Source of the DNA: Kaistia granuli DSM 23481
GTDB lineage: Bacteria > Pseudomonadota > Alphaproteobacteria > Rhizobiales > Kaistiaceae
Reading direction: 5' to 3'
Assembly: GCF_000380505.1 (NCBI RefSeq)
Contig: NZ_AQYH01000010.1
Span: forward strand, 610,903 to 674,902
DNA: 64,000 nucleotides
Shown: positions 16,773-25,361 of the stretch, piece by piece
Numbering within the stretch: the first letter of the stretch is position 1
Layout: each line of letters begins with the position of its first letter
Position numbers and translations under genes: made by a program
The notes under the pieces: model-generated
Told to the model about the DNA's origin: nothing
Database searches by the model: none
The model's input: the letters and a program-made list of their open reading frames with translations, nothing else

Positions 16773-17963
16773 ATGGCACGTTTGCTGGTGATGATTCCAT
16801 CAGGTGAGATCTACGATCACGATTGCGTTCGCTGGTATCAGTGCCACGACGTGCAGCGCTCGATCGACCGCTACCACAATATCGGCGACGCCTTCGTCTA
16901 CGATTCTTCTCTGAAGCTCCTGAATTTCGACAAGCTCGGCGTGCTGGAGATCAACAATCCGGATTGGTCCAGCCTCGACCGGTTGCGGGAAGAGTACGAC
17001 TACGTGCTGCTGCGTGGCTCGAACTACATCCATGGCGAGATGGAGTGGCACGACACGGCCGCTGTCCTGAGGAAACTCGGACTGCCGGTCATCGCCTTCG
17101 GGATCGGTGCCCAGGCGCCGGTCCAGGGGAGGCTGGAGCTTTCGGCGCAGACGAAGGAAGTGCTGCGCGTCATCGCGGACCTGAGCACGTCGATCGGCGT
17201 GCGCGGCGCCTATTCGGCGCAGGTGTTGTCCGATCTCGGCATCGACAATATCCGCATCGTCGGCTGCCCGACGGCATTCCGCCGCCTCGACCCGGATCTC
17301 GACATCCGACTGCCGCCGCTGGCCGATGTGCAGAATGTCGGCGTCACCATCCGGCGGGAGGTATCGCCTACCTATGCGCAGAACATCCAGCGCTACCTGA
17401 GCTTCCACCGTGACCTGGTGAAATCGCTCGCCGCCCGTTTCGACACCACCCTGATGGCTCAGGGTGAAATCGAGGAAAAGAAGATCGTCCTCGGCACGGA
17501 CGACCAGAAGGAAGAGGCGATTGCCGCGCTCCGGGCCAATGGCTGGGCGGCCAACTGGTACTTCGACGACGCGATGGAAAAGCTCTATCGCGAGCGTCTG
17601 TTCTATTCCGATGTCGTGGCCGACTACGAAGCGCTGGTGTGCCGGCAGGATCTCGTCCTCGGCTACCGCCTGCATGGCAATCTGATGGCGCTCGCCAACG
17701 GCACGCCGTCGATCTACTTCACCTATGACAGCCGGACGGCCGAATTTGCCGATACATACAAGATCCCGAGCTACGACGTGTTCAGCGACACCGCCTTCGT
17801 GCTCGAGGAATATTGGGAGCAGTCGCGCTTCGACCGGTTCAACGCCGCCTGGCGCAACGTCTACGACGAAACCCGGACTTTCCTGATCGAGAACAACGCC
17901 GATACCAAGCTGGTGGATCGCGCCACGCGCGCCCCCGGAGACAGCATGCTGAAAGTCGCTTGA
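16773..17963 (+). CDS. Polysaccharide pyruvyl transferase family protein
   Basis: The start at 16773 (MARLLVMIPSGEIYDHD) follows AAGGAGG; 396 residues. The fold and motifs are those of the CsaB/ExoV/WcaK pyruvyl-transferase family: GDAFVYDSSLKLL, LLRGSNYIHG, VIAFGIGAQAP, GVRGAYSAQVLSDLGI, VGCPTAF, and the C-terminal GYRLHGNLMALANGTPSIYF. Such enzymes move a pyruvyl group from phosphoenolpyruvate to a sugar as a ketal. In Gram-positive bacteria the pyruvylated glycan holds S-layer proteins non-covalently. Its position directly before a secreted RTX repeat protein makes an anchoring role attractive, though this is inference. It is the last biosynthetic gene before the second RTX gene. Confidence 0.85.
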   Translation: MARLLVMIPSGEIYDHDCVRWYQCHDVQRSIDRYHNIGDAFVYDSSLKLLNFDKLGVLEINNPDWSSLDRLREEYDYVLLRGSNYIHGEMEWHDTAAVLRKLGLPVIAFGIGAQAPVQGRLELSAQTKEVLRVIADLSTSIGVRGAYSAQVLSDLGIDNIRIVGCPTAFRRLDPDLDIRLPPLADVQNVGVTIRREVSPTYAQNIQRYLSFHRDLVKSLAARFDTTLMAQGEIEEKKIVLGTDDQKEEAIAALRANGWAANWYFDDAMEKLYRERLFYSDVVADYEALVCRQDLVLGYRLHGNLMALANGTPSIYFTYDSRTAEFADTYKIPSYDVFSDTAFVLEEYWEQSRFDRFNAAWRNVYDETRTFLIENNADTKLVDRATRAPGDSMLKVA

Positions 17964-17990
17964 ACCTGACGAACGGGGAGACGCGCCATC

Positions 17991-20021
17991 ATGGTCGATG
18001 TTCATGGAACATCCGGCAACGATAGGATCTTCGGCACTGTCGGCGCCGACAACTTGTTTGGCGAGGGCGGAGACGACAGCTTTCGTCCCTATCTCGGCGC
18101 GGACCTCGTCGACGGCGGCGATGGCCTCGACATGGTCAACTACATCGACAGCGCCGCGCCGATCGACATCGAACTGACACGGACCACCCAGTTCGGCGGT
18201 GACGCGGAGGGCGACCGGCTTTTCTCGATTGAGAGCCTCTGGGGTTCGCGCTTCGACGACCGGATCGCCGGGACGGCCGGCGACGAGATCATTAAGGGCG
18301 ACGCCGGCGATGACCTAATCATCGGTCGCGGTGGCCTCGACCGCATCAATGGCGGCGCGGGCGACGACCGGATCGAGGTGTCGAGCGTCTCGATTCTCGA
18401 AGGCGGCACAGGCAACGACACGCTCGTCGTCGACGTCAGCGATTTCCGGGCCGGCGAGACGGGCGGGCCGGGTTTCATCGTCTGGCATCAGCCGAATGGC
18501 GATCTGTCGCTGATCGACGACGGGGATTATCTGTCTCCGCACGGCAAGCCCGCGACCGGCTTCGAGCGGCTCGAGTTCTACGGCTCCGAGCACAACGACA
18601 TCGGCTTCGGCACCAGCGGCGACGACATCCTCCATGGCGGCTCCGGCAATGACGATCTCGGCGGCTTCGGCGGGGCGGACTGGATGGATGGCGGCGACGG
18701 CAACGATCACCTCTGGCAGGAGTTGGCCTATAATCATTCGCCTGCCGCCAATCCGAATGTGGTGATGCTGGGCGGGGCCGGTGACGACACCTTCTCGGCG
18801 CGGATCGACTTCGGCCTGATCGACGGCGGCGACGGCTTCGATACCGTGTCGATCGACGCCGTGGACTCGGACGGCGACGTCACCATCGACATCCGTCCCT
18901 GGGGCGCGATCGGCAGCAAGATCATCAGTGTCGAAAGCTTCCATGTCGGTGGCGCGTCCGGCAATGACCTGCTGCTCGGCGGCAATGGCGATGACACCTT
19001 CCGCGGCTATGGTGGCAACGACGTCATCCATGGCGGCAAGGGCAATGACTGGCTGATGGGGCTCGACGGCGACGACGTGCTTGATGGCGGCGCCGGAGCC
19101 GATCGCATCGACGGCGGCGGGGGCCGCGACCGGGTTGACTACGGCGGCTCCAGCGCAGGCGTCGACGTCAACCTCGGACGCGCCACGCAGGTCGGCGGCT
19201 TCGCCCAGGGCGACACGCTGACCTCGATCGAGGACATCTGGGGCTCCAACCACAACGACGTCCTGCTCGGCGATGCGCTCGGCAACATCATCCATGGCGG
19301 CGCCGGCGACGACCGCATCAATGGCGGCGGTGGCTTCGATCGCATCAATGCCGGGTCGGGCAACGACACTATCTTCAGGAGCAATTTCGACCCGGACTGG
19401 ATCGACGGCGGCGACGGCATCGACATGCTGCAGATCCAGACGCCGTCCAACGGTTCCTACTGGATCGACATGGAGACCGGCACCTCGTCCACCGGCGGCA
19501 TGTTCCAGAACATCGAGAAGTTGACGCTGTTCGGCCCGCTGATCGGGACGGGCGGCGTGTACCAGTCGGTCGACATCGACGTCGTCGGCGCGAGCGGGGA
19601 CGACTACATCCAATTGCTCAACACAGGCGGCGTGGCGAACGCGCGCGGCGGCATGGGCAATGACACGATCTTCGGCGGCAAGGCTAATGACACGCTCGCG
19701 GGCGAGGACGGCGACGACCGTTTGCGCGGCTCGCGCGGCGACGACACGCTGACCGGCGGCGCCGGCGCTGACACCTTCATCTTCGATGGCCAGCACGACG
19801 AGGGCTTCGACCGGATCACCGACTTCAATGTGGCCGAAGGCGACCATCTTTATTTCCAGCCGATCTCCGGCCGTGCCTTCGCCAACTATGAGGGGTTCCT
19901 GGCGCACGCCGTCGACACCGCGCAAGGCGTCCATGTCGACTTTGGCTTTGGCAGCGGCTTCCTGATCGAGAGCGTCACGCTCGCTGAGCTCGGTCCCGAC
20001 CAGATGAGTTTCTATTTGTGA
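17991..20021 (+). CDS. Large RTX calcium-binding repeat protein, likely type I secretion substrate
   Basis: The 676-residue protein is built of several blocks of GGxGxDxxx repeats (about 1-35, 80-130, 205-250, 320-380, 425-480, 555-600), separated by beta-rich spacers. Two spacers are near copies: VNYIDSAAPIDIELTRTTQF ending in SIESLWGSRFDD, and VDYGGSSAGVDVNLGRATQV ending in SIEDIWGSNHND. The C-terminus has the DTFIFDGQHDEGFDRITDF segment typical before a type I secretion signal and finishes MSFYL. No catalytic domain is seen. It follows the pyruvyl transferase by 27 nt and precedes galE by 40 nt, so it is expressed with the glycan genes. It could be a surface-layer-like or matrix protein. 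Confidence 0.9.
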   Translation: MVDVHGTSGNDRIFGTVGADNLFGEGGDDSFRPYLGADLVDGGDGLDMVNYIDSAAPIDIELTRTTQFGGDAEGDRLFSIESLWGSRFDDRIAGTAGDEIIKGDAGDDLIIGRGGLDRINGGAGDDRIEVSSVSILEGGTGNDTLVVDVSDFRAGETGGPGFIVWHQPNGDLSLIDDGDYLSPHGKPATGFERLEFYGSEHNDIGFGTSGDDILHGGSGNDDLGGFGGADWMDGGDGNDHLWQELAYNHSPAANPNVVMLGGAGDDTFSARIDFGLIDGGDGFDTVSIDAVDSDGDVTIDIRPWGAIGSKIISVESFHVGGASGNDLLLGGNGDDTFRGYGGNDVIHGGKGNDWLMGLDGDDVLDGGAGADRIDGGGGRDRVDYGGSSAGVDVNLGRATQVGGFAQGDTLTSIEDIWGSNHNDVLLGDALGNIIHGGAGDDRINGGGGFDRINAGSGNDTIFRSNFDPDWIDGGDGIDMLQIQTPSNGSYWIDMETGTSSTGGMFQNIEKLTLFGPLIGTGGVYQSVDIDVVGASGDDYIQLLNTGGVANARGGMGNDTIFGGKANDTLAGEDGDDRLRGSRGDDTLTGGAGADTFIFDGQHDEGFDRITDFNVAEGDHLYFQPISGRAFANYEGFLAHAVDTAQGVHVDFGFGSGFLIESVTLAELGPDQMSFYL

Positions 20022-20061
20022 TTCCAGATATGTCTCAAACTCCAAACAGCAGGAACACGGA

Positions 20062-21090
20062 ATGACCGTTCTCGTCACCGGCGGCGCAGGCTATATCGGC
20101 AGCCACATGGTCCTGGCGCTCGCCGATGCCGGGCGCGAAACCATCGTTCTCGACGATCTCTCGACCGGGTTTCCGAGCCAGGTTCCGCAAGGCGTGCCGC
20201 TCATTCGCGGCGATTGCGGCGACGAGGCGCTGGTCGGGCGGCTGATCCGCGAGTTCGGCGTCACCGCCATCGTGCATTTCGCCGGCTCGATCGTCGTGCC
20301 GGATTCGGTGACCGATCCCCTCGGCTACTACTTCAACAACACGGTCAAATCCCGCGCCCTGATTGCGGCGGCCGTCGAGAATGGCGTGCGCCATTTCATC
20401 TTTTCCTCGACCGCCGCCGTCTATGGCGAGCCGGATATCAGCCCGATCCCCGAAGGCGCGGCGATGCAGCCGATTTCGCCGTACGGATCGTCAAAGCTGA
20501 TGACCGAGTGGATGCTGCGCGACACGCTCGCGGCGCATGACCTTCGCGCGGCGGTGCTGCGCTACTTCAACGTCGCCGGTGCCGATCCGCAGGGCCGCTC
20601 CGGCCAGTCCTTCCCGCGTGCGACCCATCTGATCAAGCTCGCCTGCCAGGCCGCTCTCGGCCAGCGTTCGCATCTCGACGTGTTCGGCCAGGACTATCCG
20701 ACGGCCGATGGTACCTGCGTGCGCGACTATATCCACGTCAGCGATCTCGCCCGCGCCCATGTGCTGGCGCTCGGTCACCTGGAGAAGGGTGGCGAGAGCC
20801 TGACGGTGAACTGCGGCTACGGGCGCGGCTTCTCGGTTCTCGAGGTGATCGAGGCCGTGAAGCGTGTCTCGGGCGTCGATTTCGAAGTCCGTCTGGCGCC
20901 GCGCCGCGCCGGCGACCCGCCGTCTCTGGTCGCCGCCACCGACCTGATCCGCAGTCTCGGCTTCCAGCCGCTGCGCGACGAGCTTGATCTGATTGTCGCC
21001 GACGCCCTGCTTTGGGAAGAACGGCTGCGACAGCGCGCGTCCGCTGCCACCGCCAGGGCGGCGGAGCCGGTTCTTGCCACGGTCACTTGA
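20062..21090 (+). CDS. galE: UDP-glucose 4-epimerase
   Basis: The 342-residue protein is an extended short-chain dehydrogenase. The NAD site TGGAGYIGSH is at residues 6-15, the catalytic Ser/Thr region is FSSTAAVYGEP, and the YxxxK pair is in SPYGSSKLMTEW. NVAGADPQG and CVRDYIHVSDLA are hallmark GalE segments. It interconverts UDP-glucose and UDP-galactose (or the N-acetyl forms), supplying donor sugar to the upstream glycosyltransferases. The gene is 40 nt after the second RTX gene and ends the long co-directional run. Its last 8 bases overlap the convergent endonuclease/exonuclease/phosphatase gene. Confidence 0.92.
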   Translation: MTVLVTGGAGYIGSHMVLALADAGRETIVLDDLSTGFPSQVPQGVPLIRGDCGDEALVGRLIREFGVTAIVHFAGSIVVPDSVTDPLGYYFNNTVKSRALIAAAVENGVRHFIFSSTAAVYGEPDISPIPEGAAMQPISPYGSSKLMTEWMLRDTLAAHDLRAAVLRYFNVAGADPQGRSGQSFPRATHLIKLACQAALGQRSHLDVFGQDYPTADGTCVRDYIHVSDLARAHVLALGHLEKGGESLTVNCGYGRGFSVLEVIEAVKRVSGVDFEVRLAPRRAGDPPSLVAATDLIRSLGFQPLRDELDLIVADALLWEERLRQRASAATARAAEPVLATVT

Positions 21091-21892
21091 ACCGTAGCAT
21101 CAGGGCCCGATGGTCGGAGACTTCGGGCTCCGCCACTACATCGAATTCGACGACCTCGACATTGGGCGTGACCAGCATGTAGTCGGCATAGCGCCCGGGC
21201 TTCTCGTAGAGGGAAGTCCGGGTGTCGGTGAATCCGCGTGTCGTGACGAGATCCGTCAAGCCCAGCCGTGCCAGCGCGTCGAAGGTCACGCTGTCCGGCA
21301 GAACGTTGAAATCGCCGCAGACGATCAAGCGTTCGCCACAACGCCACAGCCGCTCGACGATATCAACCAGCGCCTCGGCCTGGGCCAGGCGCGCCGGTGT
21401 ATCCCCCTTGCCGGCGACGTCGCGCAGCCCGTGTATCTGGACGATCGTCACCGGGAAGCCGCCGGCATAGTGGAAGAGCCGAATGCCATGCGCGTTGCGG
21501 GCGCGCGGATGAGCGCCCCAGCCATCGGCGCGAAATCCGCCATGCACGAAGTCCTGCGCCTGGCCGATGATGGGCAGGGAATTTCGCACGAACGTCGCCA
21601 GCCCGAACTCGGACGAAACCGGATTTTCGCCATCGAACAGGATGCCGCGGGCCGTCGGGCTGAATAGGCCGTCATGCGCGGGCAGGGCGACGCGGATCTC
21701 TTCGAACAGATGGGTGCGCTGCGGCAGCACGAGATCGCCGTCGCGATAGTCGAGCCAGTCCGCCGCGAAGCCCGCCGTGCGCACGACTTCCTGCAGGCAC
21801 AGGACATCGGCTTCGGCGCCGGCCAGATACCGCAACAGCGGGGCGTGAATACGCCCGCCCCAGACATTCAGAGAGATCAGCCGCAAGCTCAT
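21083..21892 (-). CDS. Endonuclease/exonuclease/phosphatase family protein
   Basis: The product (269 residues from the ATG at 21892; an upstream TTG at 21919 would add nine) shows the DNase I-like fold. It opens with LRLISLNVWGG, then VLCLQEV with the metal-binding Glu, HGIRLFHYAGG and VQIHGL, CGDFNVLPDS with the catalytic Asp/Asn, and the final SDHRALML. Family members cleave phosphodiester or phosphomonoester bonds in nucleic acids or lipids; the sequence does not say which. There is no signal peptide. It is convergent with galE, overlapping 8 bases, and faces away from dusA. Confidence 0.82.
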   Translation of the reverse strand: MSLRLISLNVWGGRIHAPLLRYLAGAEADVLCLQEVVRTAGFAADWLDYRDGDLVLPQRTHLFEEIRVALPAHDGLFSPTARGILFDGENPVSSEFGLATFVRNSLPIIGQAQDFVHGGFRADGWGAHPRARNAHGIRLFHYAGGFPVTIVQIHGLRDVAGKGDTPARLAQAEALVDIVERLWRCGERLIVCGDFNVLPDSVTFDALARLGLTDLVTTRGFTDTRTSLYEKPGRYADYMLVTPNVEVVEFDVVAEPEVSDHRALMLRFK

Positions 21893-22021
21893 GGCGCCCC
21901 CAAGGACGAGAGGTTTCAAGGCTTAGCATCCGGTGCGGTGACGGTCACGCTGATGAGCTGCGCATGGCCAAACCGGTCGCAGATCGCATATAGAGTGTGC
22001 CGACAGGCTCCCAAAGCGACG

Positions 22022-23035
22022 ATGAACACGGAAATTATGAAAGACTATCAGAGGCATAAGCTATCCGTTGCGCCAATGCTGGATTGGACGGATCGGCATT
22101 GCCGCTATTTCCATCGCCTGCTGAGCCGGCACGCGCTGCTCTATTCGGAGATGGTCGTCGCCGAGGCTGTGATCCATGGCGACCGGTCGCGGCTGCTCGG
22201 CTTCGATCCGGCCGAACAGCCGGTCGCGCTGCAGATCGGCGGGTCTGATCCCGCCAAGGTCGCGATCGCCGCGCGCGCGGGCGAAGAATTTGGCTATGGC
22301 GAGGTCAATCTCAATGTCGGCTGTCCTTCGGACCGAGTGCAGTCGGGCACGTTCGGTGCGTGCCTGATGCGGGAGCCGCAGCGTGTCGCCGATTGCGTCG
22401 CCGCGATGAAGGATGCCGTCGCAATCCCTGTCACGGTCAAGTGCCGCATCGGGGTCGACGACCAGGATCCCGAGGAGGCGCTGGACACGCTGGCGGATGC
22501 GGTGGTGGCGGCCGGTGTCGATGCGCTCTGGGTACATGCGCGCAAGGCGTGGCTGCAGGGGCTGTCCCCGAAGGAGAACCGCGATATCCCGCCGCTCGAC
22601 TATGACCGCGTCTATCGCCTGAAGGCGCGCCTGCCAAACCTCTATGTCGGCATCAATGGTGGCATAAAGAGCCTCGACGAGGCCGAGGCTCATCTCGCGC
22701 ATGTCGACGGCGTCATGATCGGTCGCACCGCCTATCAGGAGCCGGAAATCCTGGCCAGCGTCGACCGACGGTTCCACGGCGACGATCGTCCCGACGCCGA
22801 GCCGCGCGCGATCATCGAGGCGATGCTGCCCTATATCGAAGCGCAGCTCGCCGCCGGCACGCCGGTCAGCTATATGGCGCGCCATATGCTCGGACTCTAT
22901 CACGGCCGTCCGGGCGCCCGGCGCTTCCGCCAGATCCTGACAGTCGAGGGCGCCAGCCGCTCCGCCGGCGTCGAGGTGTTCCACCGCGCCATGGACACGG
23001 TCGAGGAAATCGCCGCCACCGTCGCCGCTGCCTGA
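22022..23035 (+). CDS. dusA: tRNA dihydrouridine(20/20a) synthase
   Basis: This 337-residue flavoenzyme would reduce U20/U20a in the tRNA D-loop. It has VAPMLDWTDRHCRYFHR near the N-terminus, EVNLNVGCPSDRVQSGTFGA with the catalytic cysteine following (Cys114 in GACLM), the FMN-binding VTVKCRIGVDD, WVHARKAWLQGLSPKENR, and VGINGGIKSL. All are diagnostic of the DusA subgroup. The start MNTEIMKDY at 22022 was chosen because the family begins shortly before the SVAPML motif. It stands alone, divergent from the preceding gene. Confidence 0.93.
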   Translation: MNTEIMKDYQRHKLSVAPMLDWTDRHCRYFHRLLSRHALLYSEMVVAEAVIHGDRSRLLGFDPAEQPVALQIGGSDPAKVAIAARAGEEFGYGEVNLNVGCPSDRVQSGTFGACLMREPQRVADCVAAMKDAVAIPVTVKCRIGVDDQDPEEALDTLADAVVAAGVDALWVHARKAWLQGLSPKENRDIPPLDYDRVYRLKARLPNLYVGINGGIKSLDEAEAHLAHVDGVMIGRTAYQEPEILASVDRRFHGDDRPDAEPRAIIEAMLPYIEAQLAAGTPVSYMARHMLGLYHGRPGARRFRQILTVEGASRSAGVEVFHRAMDTVEEIAATVAAA

Positions 23036-23145
23036 GGCGAAGGTGCTTTGTCGGCATGTCCCTTTATCGTCGGGACAGGGCTCGCTAAGGATGGAAGTCC
23101 ATTTGCATCCGGCGGTTTTCCGGCAGTAATGAAAGCATCCCCGAC

Positions 23146-24144
23146 ATGACGATCCGCGGCTTTACGATTGACGGCTTCCTGATTGCGCTGGTTCTCGTGG
23201 TCATCGCCGCGATCGCGCTTCCGGGACCCGGCGCCACGGGCGGCGTGCTGCACATGGATGCCATCGCCACCTATGGCGTGGCCGTGATCTTCTTCCTGTA
23301 CGGGCTCACTTTGGCGCCGGAACGCATGCGCGCCGGCATCCGGCACTGGCGGGTCCATGTCGCCGTGCAGCTCTGTACCTTCGTGCTCTTCCCGATCGTC
23401 GTCCTGACGCTCGGAACGCCGTTCAAGAGCTACATTCCGAGCGAGGTCTGGATCGGCTTCTTCTATCTCGCCGCCTTGCCCTCGACAGTGTCGTCCTCGG
23501 TTGCGATGACGTCGCTCGCTCATGGCAACGTGCCGGTCGCGATCTTCAACGCGACGCTGTCGAGCCTGATCGGCGTGTTCGCGACACCGCTGCTGATGGC
23601 GTGGTTTCTGTCGTCATCGGGCGTCGGCATGCCGCTGCTGCCGGTGATCGGCAAGATCGTGTTGCTGGTGCTGCTGCCCATCGTCGTCGGCCAGGTGGCG
23701 CGCCATTGGCTGGCCGGTTGGGCGACGCGGCATATCAAGGGCATCCGCCTGGCAGACCGGGCGATCATCCTGGCGATCGTCTACAATTCCTTCGCGGATT
23801 CGATCGTCGAGGGCGTCTGGGCCGGGCACGACGTCAGCATCATCGCCACCATCGTCGTCGGCACGATCGCGCTGTTCTTCATCATCTACTGGCTGATGAT
23901 GATCCCCTGTCGCCTGATGGGCTTCAACCGGGCCGATACCATCGCCTGCCTGTTCTGCGCGTCGAAGAAGTCGCTGGCGACCGGCGTGCCCTTGGCCAAG
24001 CTGATGTTCGGCGCCTCGCCGGCGCTTGGCCTGATCATCGCGCCGATCATGCTCTATCATTTCTTCCAGCTGGTCATCGTCAGCGTGATCGCCAACCGCG
24101 AGGGCCGTCGCGCCATCGCCGCGGCGGCTACGGCGACGACGTAG
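23146..24144 (+). CDS. Bile acid:sodium symporter family (SBF-like) transporter
   Basis: The 332-residue membrane protein has about nine or ten hydrophobic helices and the sequence features of the SBF-like/YfeH group: GVAVIFFLYGLTLAP, YLAALPSTVSSSVAMT, a crossover-type NATLSSLIGVFATPLLMAW, and FCASKKSLATGVPLAK near the C-terminus. Transport of an organic anion with Na+ is inferred from the family; the substrate is not known. No adjacent gene hints at it. An imperfect inverted repeat follows at 24159-24182 but lacks a T-run. Confidence 0.85.
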   Translation: MTIRGFTIDGFLIALVLVVIAAIALPGPGATGGVLHMDAIATYGVAVIFFLYGLTLAPERMRAGIRHWRVHVAVQLCTFVLFPIVVLTLGTPFKSYIPSEVWIGFFYLAALPSTVSSSVAMTSLAHGNVPVAIFNATLSSLIGVFATPLLMAWFLSSSGVGMPLLPVIGKIVLLVLLPIVVGQVARHWLAGWATRHIKGIRLADRAIILAIVYNSFADSIVEGVWAGHDVSIIATIVVGTIALFFIIYWLMMIPCRLMGFNRADTIACLFCASKKSLATGVPLAKLMFGASPALGLIIAPIMLYHFFQLVIVSVIANREGRRAIAAAATATT

Positions 24145-24246
24145 GCAACGCGAATGTGTCCGGATCGGAATCCCGGTCCGGATCCGCTTGAGCGGACGGC
24201 TTAGTCCTTGGGTCGCCGTTCCTGCGAACGATAGGTCAACCCGACA

Positions 24247-24423
24247 TCAGGCGTCAGTGGTGGCCAAGCTTTCCAGGCGCTTGCGCAGTCCGTCCATCAC
24301 GGCGCGGCGCTCCTCCGGCGACATTCGCGACCAGTTGCTGATCTCGTCGAGATTGCGGCCGCAGCCTTCACAGAGCTCGGACTGCGGGTCGATGACGCAG
24401 ATGTTGATGCAGGGCGTGATCAT
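24247..24423 (-). CDS. DUF1289 family small cysteine-rich protein
   Basis: I translated this 58-residue protein by hand on the minus strand. It begins MITPCINICVIDPQSELCEG, continues CGRNLDEISNWSRMSPEERR and ends in a basic helix. The four cysteines (positions 5, 9, 18, 21) and the WSRMSPEERR segment are the DUF1289 signature; the cysteines probably bind metal. It starts at 24423 within the stop of cobS (ATGA overlap), so it is translationally coupled to cobalamin synthesis. This pairing recurs in alphaproteobacteria, but the function of the family is unknown. Confidence 0.9.
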   Translation of the reverse strand: MITPCINICVIDPQSELCEGCGRNLDEISNWSRMSPEERRAVMDGLRKRLESLATTDA

Positions 24424-25223
24424 GCCGTGGCTACGATCGCGATCAGGTAGCTGATGAGCGCGACCTGCTGGATGGCGCCCAGTGTGTCGCCCGTCTGTCC
24501 GGCAATCTGGGAGGCGCAGAGCAGCTGGAAGGCGTAGCTAGCAAGACCGGCTACTACCAGGGCGATCACGGCGTCGAAGAAGCCTGTGCCGAGACTGCCG
24601 GCGATCAAGGCGGCGATGACCGCGATCGCGATGGCGCTCCAGCGCGTTTCGCTGCTCGGTCGCCCGGTCGAACTCGCCAGTCCCTCGAAGCGCGCCGGTG
24701 GCAGCGCTGCCCAGAGCTGGACCATGGCGGCGCGGCCGACCATCTCCGCTGCGACAAGCGCCGTCGCGACGGGCAGGGCGCCATAGGGCAGCAGCGTGGC
24801 GATCAGGCTGGCGCGAAGCAGGAGCGACAGCACCAGCGTGACGCCGCCATAGGTGCCGATGCGGCTGTCGCGCATGATCTCAAGCTTACGCGACGCCGTC
24901 GTGCCGCCACCGAATCCGTCCGCTGTATCGGCAAGGCCATCCTCATGCAGGGCACCGGTCAGGGCCACGGTCGCCGCCAGCGACAGCACGGCGGCGGCGA
25001 GCGGCGGCAGGCCGAGCGACGCTCCGAAAAGCGCGGCGATCGCCCCGACCAAGCCGACCAGCAGGCCAACCAGCGGGAAGGTCCGCGCGGCCACGCTGAA
25101 ATCCGGCCGACTCTGGGGATCGACGCCGAGCCAGGAGGCCGGGAGCCGCGTCAGGAAGGCCGTCGCGGCTGCGAATTCGGATGCCGATGTGCGGAACATG
25201 GTGCGGTATGGCTCGTCGGTCAT
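24420..25223 (-). CDS. cobS: Adenosylcobinamide-GDP ribazoletransferase (cobalamin synthase)
   Basis: This 267-residue integral membrane enzyme joins adenosylcobinamide-GDP to alpha-ribazole, the last assembly step of the coenzyme B12 lower loop. The diagnostic stretch ALHEDGLADTADGFGGG is followed by RKLEIMRDSRIGTYGG, carrying the acidic metal-binding residues; several hydrophobic helices follow. It is divergent from cobT, whose product provides alpha-ribazole phosphate, with 138 bp between them. I saw no B12-riboswitch signature in that gap. Confidence 0.93.
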   Translation of the reverse strand: MTDEPYRTMFRTSASEFAAATAFLTRLPASWLGVDPQSRPDFSVAARTFPLVGLLVGLVGAIAALFGASLGLPPLAAAVLSLAATVALTGALHEDGLADTADGFGGGTTASRKLEIMRDSRIGTYGGVTLVLSLLLRASLIATLLPYGALPVATALVAAEMVGRAAMVQLWAALPPARFEGLASSTGRPSSETRWSAIAIAVIAALIAGSLGTGFFDAVIALVVAGLASYAFQLLCASQIAGQTGDTLGAIQQVALISYLIAIVATA

Positions 25224-25361
25224 GTGTGTCGCCCCCGATTGGCGGAACGCCGCACCGACTCATCCGTGCTTTGCGGTGCGCCGGAGGAAGGTTATAGATC
25301 GCCCCGCTGCCGGCCGCAAAGCGCGCCGCTCCCGCCCACCCCGCACCAAGCCGAGATCCCC

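Noticed and set aside
18315..20078. A 587-codon open frame opposite the large RTX gene
   Set aside because: Its Ala/Val/Asp-rich repetitive product is the mirror of the RTX repeats and not a gene.
24159..24182. Terminator after the SBF-type transporter
   Set aside because: The arms TCCGGATCGG and CCGGTCCGGA pair with one wobble but no T-run follows; left as a possible hairpin only.
25224..25361. Cobalamin riboswitch between cobS and cobT
   Set aside because: The gap is only 138 bp and I saw no B12-box or typical stem arrangement.
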